Assembly (NCBI RefSeq): GCF_001308015.1
Contig: NZ_LGYH01000003.1
Coordinates: 124,001-188,000, forward strand
Source: Neisseria sp. 83E34
GTDB lineage: Bacteria; Pseudomonadota; Gammaproteobacteria; Burkholderiales; Neisseriaceae
DNA length: 64,000 bases
Reading direction: 5' to 3'
The notes below the pieces were generated by a model. The model ran no database searches and was not told where the DNA came from. It saw only the letters and a program-made list of their open reading frames with translations. Position numbers and translations under genes: made by a program. Below are positions 43,104 through 52,001 of the stretch, piece after piece. Each line of letters begins with the position of its first letter. Positions within the stretch are counted from its first letter, which is position 1.

Positions 43104-43856
43104 ATGCCTCCGGTTTTTTTCCCTCCCTCGGTTCAGCCGCAGCATTTAGACGATTTAATCCGCAGCCTGAACATGTTTGCACCTGTGTTGCAGGTGCTGC
43201 CCAGCACGGTGTTTTTCGTGAAAAACACGCGGGCGGAGTATGCTTTTGCCAACGATACGCTGCTGCAACGGCTGCAACTGCCCGATATGGCGGCTTTGAT
43301 TGGTAAAACGTCGGAAGATTTGTTTCAATCGGAGTGGGGGCAGCATTACACGCAGCAGGACAGGGAAGTGTTGAGTGAGGGCAAAACCATCAGCAACAAG
43401 CTGGAGCTGCATACTTATGCTTCGGGCGAATTGGGCTGGTGTATCACGCATAAAATGCCCGTGCGCAATCCGCAGGGCGAGATTATCGCGATGCTTGGTG
43501 TGTCGGTGGACGTGGAAACCAACGACAGCAACCGCCCCGAGCTGAACAAAAAAATCGCGCTGATTGAAAAATACATCGCCGGCCATTTCGACCAAAGCAT
43601 CAAAATGAAAGACTTGGAAGCCGTTTCCCGCCTTTCCACCGCCCAAATCGAGCGGTATTTCAAAAAGATTTTCCACATCACGCCTTCGCAATACATTCAA
43701 AAAGTGCGCATTGAAGCGGCGATGGCGATGCTGGAAACGGGCTTGTCGGTAACGGAAATTTCCGCCCGTTGCGGCTATTCCGACCACAGCGCGTTTACGC
43801 GGCAATTTAAGGCGCTGGTGGGCTTATCGCCGTCTGAATTTAAGAAATCGAGATAA
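43104..43856 (+). CDS. PAS-AraC transcriptional regulator
   Basis: 250 residues. A PAS domain (about residues 25-140: FFVKNTRAEYAFANDTLLQR, ending AMLGVSVDVE) precedes an AraC/XylS double HTH (about 150-250: MKDLEAVSRLSTAQIERYFK, then ARCGYSDHSAFTRQFK). The PAS domain probably senses hydroxyproline or a product. It lies first in the cluster, same direction, so it is the likely activator. The last codons include an AG-dialect uptake core (GCCGTCTGAA). Confidence 0.83.
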   Translation: MPPVFFPPSVQPQHLDDLIRSLNMFAPVLQVLPSTVFFVKNTRAEYAFANDTLLQRLQLPDMAALIGKTSEDLFQSEWGQHYTQQDREVLSEGKTISNKLELHTYASGELGWCITHKMPVRNPQGEIIAMLGVSVDVETNDSNRPELNKKIALIEKYIAGHFDQSIKMKDLEAVSRLSTAQIERYFKKIFHITPSQYIQKVRIEAAMAMLETGLSVTEISARCGYSDHSAFTRQFKALVGLSPSEFKKSR

Positions 43857-43872
43857 CGTCGGAAGTATAGAA

Positions 43873-43906
43873 ATGCCTGTCTGAAAAATGTTTTTCAGAC
43901 AGGCAT
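43873..43906. terminator. Inverted DUS pair after the AraC regulator
   Basis: TG-dialect pair. It separates the regulator from the catabolic genes. Confidence 0.8.
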
Positions 43907-44027
43907 TTCTGTTTTGAGTGCGCCTCAGTATGCCCATTTCTGCAAAAAAATCGGGAAATTCATCAAGACGGCGGCAGCGGCGGTTTTGTAAGGTTAGCGG
44001 AAGTTTGTTTAGCGATAGGATTTTGCC

Positions 44028-44978
44028 ATGCCGCATACCGAATACACTTTTTCCGTGATTGATTCCCATACCGGCGGCGAGCCGACCCGCGTGGTGTACG
44101 GCGGGTTTCCCGAGCTTTCCGGCAGCAGCTTGCAGGAGCAGTGCGCCGATTTTGCCGAACGTTTCGACCATTTGCGCCGCGCGCTGATTTTGGAGCCGCG
44201 CGGTTCGGACGTTTTGGTGGGGGCCTTGTTGTGCAAGCCGCAAGACCCCGCTTCTGCCGCCGGCGTGATTTTCTTCAACAACAGCGGCTATTTGGGCATG
44301 TGCGGCCACGGCACCATCGGCCTGATTAAAACGCTGCAACATCTCAAACGCATTGATGTCGGCACGCACACCATCGAAACGCCTGTCGGCAATGTGCGCT
44401 GCACGCTGCATGAAGACGGTTCGGTCAGCGTGCGCAACGTGCCGGCCTACCGCTACCGCAAAGACGTGCCGCTCAATGTACCCGGCATAGGCAGCATCAC
44501 GGGCGATATTGCGTGGGGCGGCAACTGGTTTTTCTTGGTTAACGACCACGGCTGCACCATCGCCCCCGACAATCTGGAGCAGCTCACCGACGTTTCATGG
44601 CGCATCCGCACTGCGCTGAACGAGCAGGGCATCACCGGCAAAGACGGGCAGGAAATCGACCATATCGAGCTTTTCGGCAAAACCGACACGGCCGACAGCC
44701 GCAGCTTCGTACTCTGCCCGGGCAAAGCCTACGACCGCTCGCCCTGCGGCACGGGCACCAGCGCGAAAATGGCCTGCTTGGCTGCCGACGGCGTGTGGCC
44801 GTCTGAAAAAGAATGGATACAGGAAAGCGTGATCGGCAGCCGCTTTGCCGCGTCTTACGAACTGCTTTCAGACGGCATGATAGTGCCTACCATCAAAGGC
44901 GGGGCGCACATTCATGCCGCGGCGGAGATTTTTGTGAACGCGGACGATCCGTTCCGCTACGGAATCGAAACATCATGA
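44028..44978 (+). CDS. lhpA: 4-hydroxyproline 2-epimerase
   Basis: 316 residues of the proline racemase family. Both catalytic cysteines are present (C92 in MCGHGTIG; C240 in SPCGTGTSA), which separates it from the dehydratases of the same family that have threonine at one site. It converts trans-4-hydroxy-L-proline to cis-4-hydroxy-D-proline. Internal uptake sequences are AG and AT dialect (about 44797 and 44867). Its stop overlaps the next start (ATGA), so it is coupled to the dehydrogenase. Proline racemase is an alternative, but the neighbours favour hydroxyproline. Confidence 0.87.
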   Translation: MPHTEYTFSVIDSHTGGEPTRVVYGGFPELSGSSLQEQCADFAERFDHLRRALILEPRGSDVLVGALLCKPQDPASAAGVIFFNNSGYLGMCGHGTIGLIKTLQHLKRIDVGTHTIETPVGNVRCTLHEDGSVSVRNVPAYRYRKDVPLNVPGIGSITGDIAWGGNWFFLVNDHGCTIAPDNLEQLTDVSWRIRTALNEQGITGKDGQEIDHIELFGKTDTADSRSFVLCPGKAYDRSPCGTGTSAKMACLAADGVWPSEKEWIQESVIGSRFAASYELLSDGMIVPTIKGGAHIHAAAEIFVNADDPFRYGIETS

Positions 44979-46228
44979 GCGGGCGGGTTTTTTCTGCAGC
45001 CGTGGTCGGCGGCGGCATCGTCGGTTTGAGCATTGCGCTGGAATTGCAGCGCTGCGGCGAAAGCGTGCTGCTGCTGGAGCGCGATACCGTGTGCGGCGGC
45101 GCGTCTTACGGCAATGCCGGGCATATCGCTACCGAGCAAGTGTTTCCGATTGCATCGCCCGACGTGCTCAAGCAGCTGCCGAAAATGCTGCTCGACCCGC
45201 TCGGCCCGTTGCGGCTGGACTGGAAATATCTGCCCAAAATCACGCCGTGGCTGTTCAGCCTGCTGCGTAACCTCACGCCCGAACGCTTCCAACGCAGCCA
45301 CCGCGCCCTGATGGCGCTCAACAGCCGCGCTTTACCGGCATGGCAGGCGTTTGCGCGCGAATGGGGCGTAGAACGGCATATCCGCATCGAAGGCTCGCTG
45401 CTGGTGTGCGAAACCGAAAGCGGGCAGGCGGCGTTGCAGAAACACGGCAGGGCGTTGAATGAATTGGGCGTGGCCAACGAATGGCTCGACCATGCCCGCC
45501 TGCACGAGCGCGAACCGGCACTGGCCGATACACAGTGCGGCGCGCTGTTTTATCCCGATACCGGCCATGTGGTCGATTTGGCGGGCATGGCGGCCGACTT
45601 GCAGAGCGCATTCATACAGGCGGGCGGCACGGTAAGTGAACATACCGACGTTTCCGACATCCAATTGTTTTCAGACGGCCTGTTCCGCATTATCGGCGGC
45701 GGCAAGGCGTTTGACGCCAAACGGGTGGTAATTGCCGCCGGCGCGTTTTCCAAGCCGTGGCTGAAAAAGCTGTGCGGCGCCGATATTCCGCTTGACACCG
45801 AACGCGGCTACCACCTGATGCTGCCGCAAAGCCGAGATATTTTGAACGTGCCGGTAAGCAGCTTCGAGCGCAAATTCATCATGACGCCCATGAACGCGGG
45901 CTTGCGCTTGGCCGGAACGGTGGAGTTCGCCGGGCTGGACGCGCCGCCGAATATGGAACGGGCGGAGCAACTGTTCCGCTTGGCAGAGCCGATGCTCAAA
46001 GGCCGTCTGAACCGCCAAGGCGCCGTGCCGTGGATGGGTTTCCGCCCGTCGATTGCCGATTCTCTGCCGGTAATCGACCGCAAAGAGAACATTTTGCTGG
46101 CATTCGGGCACCAGCATTTGGGGCTGACCCAAGCACCGTTGACCGCGCAATTGGTAAAAGCCCTGTATTTCGGCGAACAGCCTTTAATTGATTTGAGCCC
46201 TTACCGTTTTAACCGTTTCGGCAGCTAG
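44975..46228 (+). CDS. lhpB: D-hydroxyproline dehydrogenase (DadA-like flavoprotein)
   Basis: 417 residues from the ATG at 44975 inside the epimerase stop. The FAD motif [16 protein letters not shown] is at residues 10-25. The DAO-fold C-terminus ends with [17 protein letters not shown]. It oxidises cis-4-hydroxy-D-proline to a pyrroline hydroxy-carboxylate and passes electrons to the chain. It has AG-dialect uptake sequences within (about 45669 and 46003). D-amino-acid dehydrogenase of broader range is an alternative. Confidence 0.83.
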   Translation: MSGRVFSAAVVGGGIVGLSIALELQRCGESVLLLERDTVCGGASYGNAGHIATEQVFPIASPDVLKQLPKMLLDPLGPLRLDWKYLPKITPWLFSLLRNLTPERFQRSHRALMALNSRALPAWQAFAREWGVERHIRIEGSLLVCETESGQAALQKHGRALNELGVANEWLDHARLHEREPALADTQCGALFYPDTGHVVDLAGMAADLQSAFIQAGGTVSEHTDVSDIQLFSDGLFRIIGGGKAFDAKRVVIAAGAFSKPWLKKLCGADIPLDTERGYHLMLPQSRDILNVPVSSFERKFIMTPMNAGLRLAGTVEFAGLDAPPNMERAEQLFRLAEPMLKGRLNRQGAVPWMGFRPSIADSLPVIDRKENILLAFGHQHLGLTQAPLTAQLVKALYFGEQPLIDLSPYRFNRFGS

Positions 46229-46231
46229 AAA

Positions 46232-46273
46232 GTCCGAGTATGACGGATGTAGTTTTTTAAGTTGATTCACTAT
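46232..46273. repeat. Partial Correia-like MITE
   Basis: Only the right half (CCGAGTATGACG and then TTAAGTTGATTCACTAT) is present, between lhpB and lhpC. Confidence 0.55.
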
Positions 46274-46295
46274 TTATCTCAAGAGGAGAAGCATC

Positions 46296-47159
46296 ATGAA
46301 CATCGAAGGTATTTTAGTTCCCATCGTGACCCCGTTTACCGCCGACAATCAGGTCGATACCGCTTTGCTGGCCGAATTGGTGGATGCGTTTATCGCCAAA
46401 GGCGTGCGCGGCATTGTGGCTTGCGGCACTACGGGCGAGTATTACGCTTTGTCGGAAGCCGAGCGCGAAACCGTGCTGAACACCATTGTGAAAGCCGCCG
46501 CCGGCCGCTGCACGCTGATTGCGGGTGTCAGCGATATGTCGAGCGAAGTGGCCGCACAACGCGCTATCCGCGCCAAAGAGCTGGGATTCGACGGCCTGAT
46601 GCTGTCGGCGCCGCCATACAGCCTGCCGTCGCAACAAGGCATCATCGAGCACTTTGAATATGTGGCTTCCAAAACCGATTTGCCGATTATTCTCTACAAT
46701 TTCCCCGCGCGCATCGGTGTAGAACTCGAATTCGACACCGTGGCGCATTTGGCCAAACATCCCAACATTGTCGGCATCAAAGAAAGCACCGGCAATTTTT
46801 CCAACGCGCTGCGTATGATTCAGGCCAAATTCGATAATTTCCAAGTGGTGTGCGGCTGCGACGACCAGCCTTTGGATTTCTTCTTCTGGGGCGTGAAAAG
46901 CTGGATTGCCGGCGCGGCCAACGTGTTCCCGGGCGAGCAGGTTGCCCTGTTTAACGCCGCTCAAGCCAAAGATTGGGACAAAGCGCGCCAGATTCTCACC
47001 GACCTCTATCCCGCCCTGCATTCGATGGAATCGGGCGACTACAACCAAAAAGCCAAAATCGGCTGCTTAAACGGCACCAAACCCGCCGGCAAAGTGCGCC
47101 TGCCGCTGCACAATCTGACCGCACAAGAAGCCGCCGAATTTACGGCTTTGTTGAAATAA
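46296..47159 (+). CDS. lhpC: Pyrroline-4-hydroxy-2-carboxylate deaminase (DapA superfamily)
   Basis: 287 residues. TIM-barrel of the dihydrodipicolinate synthase / N-acetylneuraminate lyase family with the pyruvate-site loop GTTGEYYALS, the tyrosine in ILYNFPARIG and the Schiff-base lysine in GIKESTGNF. True DapA would be expected in another setting; here the neighbours indicate the deaminase that gives 2-oxoglutarate semialdehyde. RBS AGAGGAG is close to the ATG. Confidence 0.8.
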   Translation: MNIEGILVPIVTPFTADNQVDTALLAELVDAFIAKGVRGIVACGTTGEYYALSEAERETVLNTIVKAAAGRCTLIAGVSDMSSEVAAQRAIRAKELGFDGLMLSAPPYSLPSQQGIIEHFEYVASKTDLPIILYNFPARIGVELEFDTVAHLAKHPNIVGIKESTGNFSNALRMIQAKFDNFQVVCGCDDQPLDFFFWGVKSWIAGAANVFPGEQVALFNAAQAKDWDKARQILTDLYPALHSMESGDYNQKAKIGCLNGTKPAGKVRLPLHNLTAQEAAEFTALLK

Positions 47160-47187
47160 GTTTCGAACCGCTTGCCTTGTTACAGTT

Positions 47188-47295
47188 CGTCATACTCAGG
47201 CTTGACCCGAGTATCTCCTGAATTTACCGGAGCTATAGATACTCGGGTCAAGCCCGAGTATGACGAGCGTACTATGTTTAAGTTGATTCACTATA
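47188..47295. repeat. Double palindrome MITE between lhpC and the aldehyde dehydrogenase
   Basis: A 28-base arm (47189-47216) and its inverted copy (47237-47264) differ at one base. Each also contains the dRS3-like GGGCTTGACCCGAGTAT core. The right end is TTAAGTTGATTCACTATA. The stem may reduce read-through. Confidence 0.7.
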
Positions 47296-47355
47296 AGTGT
47301 GTTCAAAAATATCCAACCTTTCTTGAGAGAGGTTTCCGAACGAAAAGGAGTGTAG

Positions 47356-48825
47356 ATGAAAACCGTTGAACAAATCTTCGAAGCCGCCAAAGCAGGCAGC
47401 CTGTGGGCGGGGCATTTGATTCCGAACCACGCTGATTCGGGCAAGAAGCTGGAAAACCGCACACCCATCGACAATTCCCTCATCGGCTACATCGCCGACG
47501 GCAGCGGGCAAGACATGGATGCAGCCGTGCGCGCTGCGCGTGCCGCGTTTTCAGACGGCCTCTGGGCAGACAAAAGCCCGTCTGAAAAACGCGCCGTGCT
47601 GCTGCGTTGGGCGCAACTGATTGAAGAACACGCCGAAGAGCTGGCCGCGCTGGACTGTATCGACGCGGGCAAGCCCATCAGCGAGTGCATCAACACCGAT
47701 ATGCCCGCCACCATCGAAACCTTTTATTTCTACGCCGAATATGTCGATAAAGCCTTCGGCCGCGTCGCCCCCACCGGCAACGACGCGCTGGGCTTGATTG
47801 TGCACGAGCCGGTCGGCGTGGTGGGCGTGGTGTTGCCGTGGAACTTCCCCGCGCAGATGTTCGCGTGGAAAGTGGCGCCCGCTTTGGCGGCAGGCAATTC
47901 GGTGATTGTGAAACCGGCCGAGCTGACTTCATTGAGCGCTTACCGCATGGTGCAGCTGGCGCATGAAGCGGGTGTGCCCGAAGCGGCGCTGACGCTGGTG
48001 TGCGGCTTGGGCGAAACGGTCGGCAAGGCTTTGGGTATGCATAAAGATGTGGACATGGTGGCCTTTACCGGATCCACCGAAGTCGGCCGCTATTTCTTGG
48101 AGTATTCGGCGCAAAGCAACCTGAAAGAAATCGTGTTGGAATGCGGCGGTAAAAGCCCCCAAATCGTGTTTGCCGATGCGGATTTAGACAAAGCCGTGCC
48201 GTCGATTTTGGCTGCCGCATTCTGGAATATGGGTGAAAACTGCAGCTGCGGTTCGCGTCTGATTGTGGAAGAAAGCATCAAAGACACCTTGCTGGCCAAA
48301 CTTTCAGACGGCCTCAAGCAAGACTGGAAAGTCGGCGACCCACGCCTGTCTGAAACCAACCTCGGCCCGCTGGTGGAAGAGGCGCATTTCGATAAAGTGT
48401 GCCGCTATTTCGATACTGCGCTGAAAGAGGGCGGCAAACTGCTCACCGGCGGCAAAACCGGCGAAGGCTGGTATTTCGAACCGGCGATTATCGACGGCGT
48501 TACCGCGGATATGACCGTGTTTAAAGAAGAAATTTTCGGCCCGGTGCTGGCGGTAACCACGTTTGGCAGCGAAGAAGAAGCCGTTCGTTTGGCCAACCAA
48601 TCCGATTACGGCCTGGCCGCTTCGTTCTACACCTCCAACGTGAGCCGCGCCCACCGCGTTGCACGCAAAATTCAGGCAGGCACGGTATCGGTAAACGGCT
48701 TCTCGGAAGGCAGCATCGCTACGCCGTTCGGCGGCTACAAGCAGTCGGGCTTCGGCGGCCGCGATAAAGGCGTGGAAGCGTTTGAACAGTACACTCAAGC
48801 AAAAACCATTTGGTTTGTGGAATAA
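47356..48825 (+). CDS. lhpG: Aldehyde dehydrogenase, probable 2-oxoglutarate semialdehyde dehydrogenase
   Basis: 489 residues. NAD(P)+ site VVLPWNFPAQMFAWKVAPALA, general base in LECGGKSPQ, and catalytic cysteine in GENCSCGSRL. By sequence it resembles the PuuC type, but its place points to the last step of hydroxyproline breakdown. Uptake sequences are frequent inside: AG dialect at about 47550 and 48302 and near-TG form at 48343. AAAGGAG precedes the ATG at 47356. The exact substrate is inferred from context. Confidence 0.75.
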   Translation: MKTVEQIFEAAKAGSLWAGHLIPNHADSGKKLENRTPIDNSLIGYIADGSGQDMDAAVRAARAAFSDGLWADKSPSEKRAVLLRWAQLIEEHAEELAALDCIDAGKPISECINTDMPATIETFYFYAEYVDKAFGRVAPTGNDALGLIVHEPVGVVGVVLPWNFPAQMFAWKVAPALAAGNSVIVKPAELTSLSAYRMVQLAHEAGVPEAALTLVCGLGETVGKALGMHKDVDMVAFTGSTEVGRYFLEYSAQSNLKEIVLECGGKSPQIVFADADLDKAVPSILAAAFWNMGENCSCGSRLIVEESIKDTLLAKLSDGLKQDWKVGDPRLSETNLGPLVEEAHFDKVCRYFDTALKEGGKLLTGGKTGEGWYFEPAIIDGVTADMTVFKEEIFGPVLAVTTFGSEEEAVRLANQSDYGLAASFYTSNVSRAHRVARKIQAGTVSVNGFSEGSIATPFGGYKQSGFGGRDKGVEAFEQYTQAKTIWFVE

Positions 48826-48840
48826 CAAAAAACAAAACTC

Positions 48841-48897
48841 AGGCCGTCTGAAACCCGTAGGTTTCTGCGAAGCCCAAAGTGTTTTTTCAGACGGCCT
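48841..48897. repeat. AG-dialect DUS pair with conserved spacer
   Basis: Two AGGCCGTCTGAA copies face each other around a spacer (CGTAGGTTTCTGCGAAGCC) like those at 19280 and 41416. Unlike most gaps in this genome, both ends are AG dialect. Confidence 0.75.
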
Positions 48898-48931
48898 CCG
48901 ATAACCGCACATAACCACAAAGGAGAAAGAG

Positions 48932-50383
48932 ATGGAAAAAATCGTCAATACGCTGGTGGACTATATTTGGGGCAACGGCTTGGTATATCTGGCTTTGGCC
49001 GTGGGCCTGTATTTCACCATCGCAACCAAAGGCGTGCAGTTCCGCTATCTGCCGGAAATGATCCGCTTGTTGAAAGAGAAGCAGGAATCCGGTGCGGGCA
49101 TTTCGTCGTTTCAGGCATTCTGTATGTCGCTGTCGGGGCGCATCGGTGTCGGCAACATCGCCGGCGTGGCGACCGCCATCGCAGCGGGCGGCCCGGGCGC
49201 CGTGTTTTGGATGGTGGTGATGGCGCTGTTGGGCGGCGCGAGCGCGTTTGTGGAATCGACTTTGGCGCAGGTTTACAAAACCAAAGTCGGCACGGAATAC
49301 CGCGGCGGCTCGCCTTACTACATTGAGAAGGGCTTGAAGCTGAAAGCCTTTGCCGTGTTGGTGGCCGTGGTCATCTTCTTGAGCTACGGTGTGTTGGTGC
49401 CGGGCATTCAAGCCAATACCATCGCCACTTCGTTTGACAACGCCTTCGGCCTGTCTGCATGGATCACCGGCACGGCGGTTTCCGCGATGCTGGCGTTCCT
49501 GATTTTCGGCGGTACCAAACGCATCGCCCGCGCGGCCGACCGCATCATCCCGTTGATGGCTTTAGGCTATGTCGGCCTGATGCTGATTGTGTTGGTTACC
49601 CATGCCGCGAAAATTCCCGAAACCTTAAGCCTGATTATCGGCAGCGCGTTCGGCACCGACGCGGTATTCGGCGGCATTGTCGGCACCGCCATTTCCTGGG
49701 GCGTGCGCCGCGCCGTGTTCTCCAACGTGGCCGGTGCGGGCGAGGCAACCTTCAGCTCGGCCGCAGCCGAAGTGAGCCACCCTGTGAAACAAGGTTTGGT
49801 ACAGGGCTTTTCGGTGTATATCGACACTGTGATTGTCTGTACCTCAACCGCCATCATGATTCTGATTACCGGCATGTATAACGTGCACCCGCCCGGCATG
49901 GAAACACCGCTGGTCGAAAACATCCCCGGCGTGGCCGCAGGCTCGGCTTACACGCAGGCGGCGTTGGGCACGGTGTTCGGCGATTTCGGCGGCGCATTTG
50001 TGGCTGTGGGCATCTTCTTCTTTGCCTTCACCTGCCTGCTGGCTTATTACTATATCGCCGAAACCGCGCTGCTTTATCTCGATCAAAAGCTGAAATATCC
50101 GATCCTCAGCATGATTTTGCGGGTGGTGTTTTTAGTGGTGGTGTTTTCAGGCAGCGTGCAGTCCGCCGGCCTGATGTGGGGCTTGGGCGACATCGGCTTC
50201 GGCAGCATGTGTTACCTCAACTTGATTGCCATCGTGTTCCTGAGCAAACCCGCCCTGCGTGCGCTGCGTGATTACGACCGCCAGAAAAAAGTCGGCCTCG
50301 ATCCGGTATTCGACCCGCGGGAAGCAGGGATTGAGAATGCCGAGTTTTGGGTAGATTATATGCAGCAACATAATAAGCGTTGA
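48932..50383 (+). CDS. Alanine/glycine:cation symporter (AGCS) family transporter
   Basis: 483 residues with about 11 transmembrane helices. The motifs GRIGVGNIAGVATAIAAGGPG (at about 70-90) and GVRRAVFSNVAGAGEATFSS are signatures of the AGCS family. It co-transports a small amino acid with Na+. Its place at the end of the hydroxyproline genes suggests it imports hydroxyproline or proline, though alanine is the usual substrate. AAGGAG precedes the ATG. Confidence 0.85.
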   Translation: MEKIVNTLVDYIWGNGLVYLALAVGLYFTIATKGVQFRYLPEMIRLLKEKQESGAGISSFQAFCMSLSGRIGVGNIAGVATAIAAGGPGAVFWMVVMALLGGASAFVESTLAQVYKTKVGTEYRGGSPYYIEKGLKLKAFAVLVAVVIFLSYGVLVPGIQANTIATSFDNAFGLSAWITGTAVSAMLAFLIFGGTKRIARAADRIIPLMALGYVGLMLIVLVTHAAKIPETLSLIIGSAFGTDAVFGGIVGTAISWGVRRAVFSNVAGAGEATFSSAAAEVSHPVKQGLVQGFSVYIDTVIVCTSTAIMILITGMYNVHPPGMETPLVENIPGVAAGSAYTQAALGTVFGDFGGAFVAVGIFFFAFTCLLAYYYIAETALLYLDQKLKYPILSMILRVVFLVVVFSGSVQSAGLMWGLGDIGFGSMCYLNLIAIVFLSKPALRALRDYDRQKKVGLDPVFDPREAGIENAEFWVDYMQQHNKR

Positions 50384-50413
50384 GATTGTGCTGCTAGGGT
50401 GTAGCTGTAAAGA

Positions 50414-50445
50414 ATGCCTGTCTGAAAAAGTTTTCAGACGGGCAT
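50414..50445. terminator. Hybrid DUS pair after the transporter
   Basis: The left copy is TG dialect. The right copy, TTCAGACGGGCA, has one base changed toward the AG form. Confidence 0.75.
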
Positions 50446-50675
50446 TCCCGTTTTAAAAACAGGGATGGCAGCATACCTTTTATCTCAATTTCTGCTTCAT
50501 GTGGTTTTAAGGTTGCGCTTCATGGCCGTAGTAAAGGTTTCAAATGGTGTAAGTGTACGATTTTCAGGTTAATTTACTGTATTCCGTTTCCAAGTTTCAA
50601 CCCGACAGCTAGACGCTGGGTTTGACTTGCCGTATGCTTCAACAAGCTATCAACAACAAAATAAAAGGACACACC
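50446..50675. other. Right boundary region of the hydroxyproline cluster
   Basis: It holds the right direct repeat (50607-50642). No gene is seen; the cytochrome promoter is not clear. Confidence 0.4.
50607..50642 (+). repeat. Right direct repeat flanking the hydroxyproline cluster
   Basis: Matches 42985-43020 in 31 of 36 positions. Confidence 0.6.
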
Positions 50676-51113
50676 ATGAAAAAACCTTTCCTAACCACAT
50701 TATGTTTCTGCCTGATTGCAGGTTTGGCACACGCCGATGCGGGCGACATCAAAGCTCGCCAGCAATATATGAAAGAATGGCGCGGCCTGAATAAAAAAAT
50801 GGGCGACATCCTGAAAAAACACAATGCCGCCTCTTTTCCTGCCGATTCTTTTGCCGCTTTGGCAGCGCAGTTGAACGAAACCGCGGGCGAACCGTGGCAA
50901 CATTACAATGCCGGCAGCGACGGCGCAGGTTCCGACGCCTCCGCCGATGTATGGCGCAAACCGCAGGAATTCCAAGCGGCAATCAAGCGTTTCAATACTG
51001 CCGCCGCTGCTTTGGATAAAGCTGCGAAAAGCGGCAACTATGATGCAGTTAAAACCGCGTTTGATAAAGTCGGCCAAAGCTGCAAAGCCTGCCATCAAAG
51101 TTTCAAGCAGTAA
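50676..51113 (+). CDS. cycP: Cytochrome c'
   Basis: 145 residues from the ATG at 50676 with AAAGGA upstream. The signal peptide ends at AHA-DA. The mature protein is a four-helix bundle with the haem motif CKACH near the C-terminus, the position typical of cytochrome c'. In Neisseria the periplasmic (or lipid-attached) form protects against nitric oxide. Here there is no lipobox, so it should be soluble. It is 57 bases before the MAPEG gene. Confidence 0.9.
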   Translation: MKKPFLTTLCFCLIAGLAHADAGDIKARQQYMKEWRGLNKKMGDILKKHNAASFPADSFAALAAQLNETAGEPWQHYNAGSDGAGSDASADVWRKPQEFQAAIKRFNTAAAALDKAAKSGNYDAVKTAFDKVGQSCKACHQSFKQ

Positions 51114-51116
51114 ATA

Positions 51117-51140
51117 TTTTCAGACAGGCCTGTCTGAAAA
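51117..51140. repeat. Loop-free DUS palindrome
   Basis: TTTTCAGACAGGCCTGTCTG and its last bases form a 24-base perfect palindrome: two uptake cores fused head to head, without a loop. Confidence 0.8.
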
Positions 51141-51170
51141 AACCTATGTCAACCCATCAGGAGGAGCGCT

Positions 51171-51551
51171 ATGAACTTTATCCACATCGTCGCCTTGCTT
51201 GCGCTGATTCAGTATTTTTTCTTCGGCTTTATGGTGGGCCGTGCCAGATCCAAATATGGTATCCACGCCCCCGCCGTTTCGGGCAACGAGCATTTCGAAC
51301 GCGCCCTGCGTATCCAGCAAAACACGCTGGAGCAGCTGGTTGTGTTTCTGCCCGCGCTGTTTATCGCCGCTGTTTATTGGTCTGAAGGCATCATCGCCTT
51401 GATTGGCGTGGTGTATCTGGTGGGTCGTTTTGTTTACTGGCGTGCTTACACGGCCGACCCGCAAACCCGTGCGATCGGTTTTCTGCTAACCGTGATCCCT
51501 TCCTTCGTTTTGATAACCGCCGCCTTGATTGGCGCCGTGTTTAAGGCTTGA
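51171..51551 (+). CDS. MAPEG-family membrane protein
   Basis: 126 residues with four hydrophobic segments. The second helix region carries ERALRIQQNTLEQLVVFLPA, the MAPEG signature (the RxQxNxxE-like glutathione site). Members are glutathione S-transferases or peroxidases of the membrane; the substrate is unknown. AGGAGGAGC precedes the ATG. It may be cotranscribed with cycP, which would couple two stress functions. Confidence 0.87.
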   Translation: MNFIHIVALLALIQYFFFGFMVGRARSKYGIHAPAVSGNEHFERALRIQQNTLEQLVVFLPALFIAAVYWSEGIIALIGVVYLVGRFVYWRAYTADPQTRAIGFLLTVIPSFVLITAALIGAVFKA

Positions 51552-51565
51552 TTGTGATTGTGAAA

Positions 51566-51596
51566 TGCCTGTCTGAAAGGTTTTCAGACAGGCATT
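51566..51596. terminator. Inverted DUS pair after the MAPEG gene
   Basis: Exact facing copies followed by six T residues. Confidence 0.85.
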
Positions 51597-51599
51597 TTT

Positions 51600-51662
51600 T
51601 ATGACTAACCAACTTAAAAATAGTATGTTCGTCATACTTCGGTTTTAAGTTGATTGACTATA
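51600..51662. repeat. Shortest complete Correia-like MITE
   Basis: 63 bases with ends TATGACTAACCAACTTAAAA and, inverted, TATAGTCAATCAACTTAAAA around half of a CGTCATACTTCGG core. It best defines the ends of the family. Confidence 0.65.
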
Positions 51663-51675
51663 ATATTCTCGTTGT

Positions 51676-51895
51676 TGAAGATTGCGCTTCATGGCCGCGC
51701 GGCCACTTACTTTCTTTGCTTCGCCAAAGAAAGTAAGCAAAGAAAGGCGACCGCGGTTGCCGGTTTGCTGCGCAAACTGCCCTCACTGCGCGGAATTTTC
51801 GGGGCGGCCGCTAGTCGCTTCGCTCCGGGAGCGGCCTTGCTCCCCCGAAAATCCCGCTCCGTTCGGCGGCGCCGGCGGACAAAGCGGACGTAGTA
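51676..51895. repeat. GC-rich dispersed repeat-like block, non-coding
   Basis: It begins near CTTCATGGCCGCGCGGCC and contains ACTTACTTTCTTTG / CAAAGAAAGTAAG, a 13-bp palindromic pair with short loop. Short open frames cross it in two phases, and it resembles non-coding repeats I know from other beta-proteobacteria. No gene is supported. Confidence 0.5.
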
Positions 51896-51944
51896 AAGAA
51901 ACCAAACAATTTAAGCGCATTCATTTTTGATTATTCCACTAAAA

Positions 51945-51975
51945 ATGCCTGTCTGAAAACTTTTCAGACAGGCAT
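51945..51975. terminator. Inverted DUS pair after metE
   Basis: Exact facing copies 26 bases downstream of the metE stop (minus strand). Confidence 0.83.
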
Positions 51976-52001
51976 TACTTCTCTATTTCACAGACTTGGC
52001 T

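Noticed and set aside
51654-51930. Two overlapping short open frames, 79 and 82 residues
   Set aside because: They cross a palindromic repeat-like block in different phases and have no credible ribosome site; they appear to be repeat-derived.
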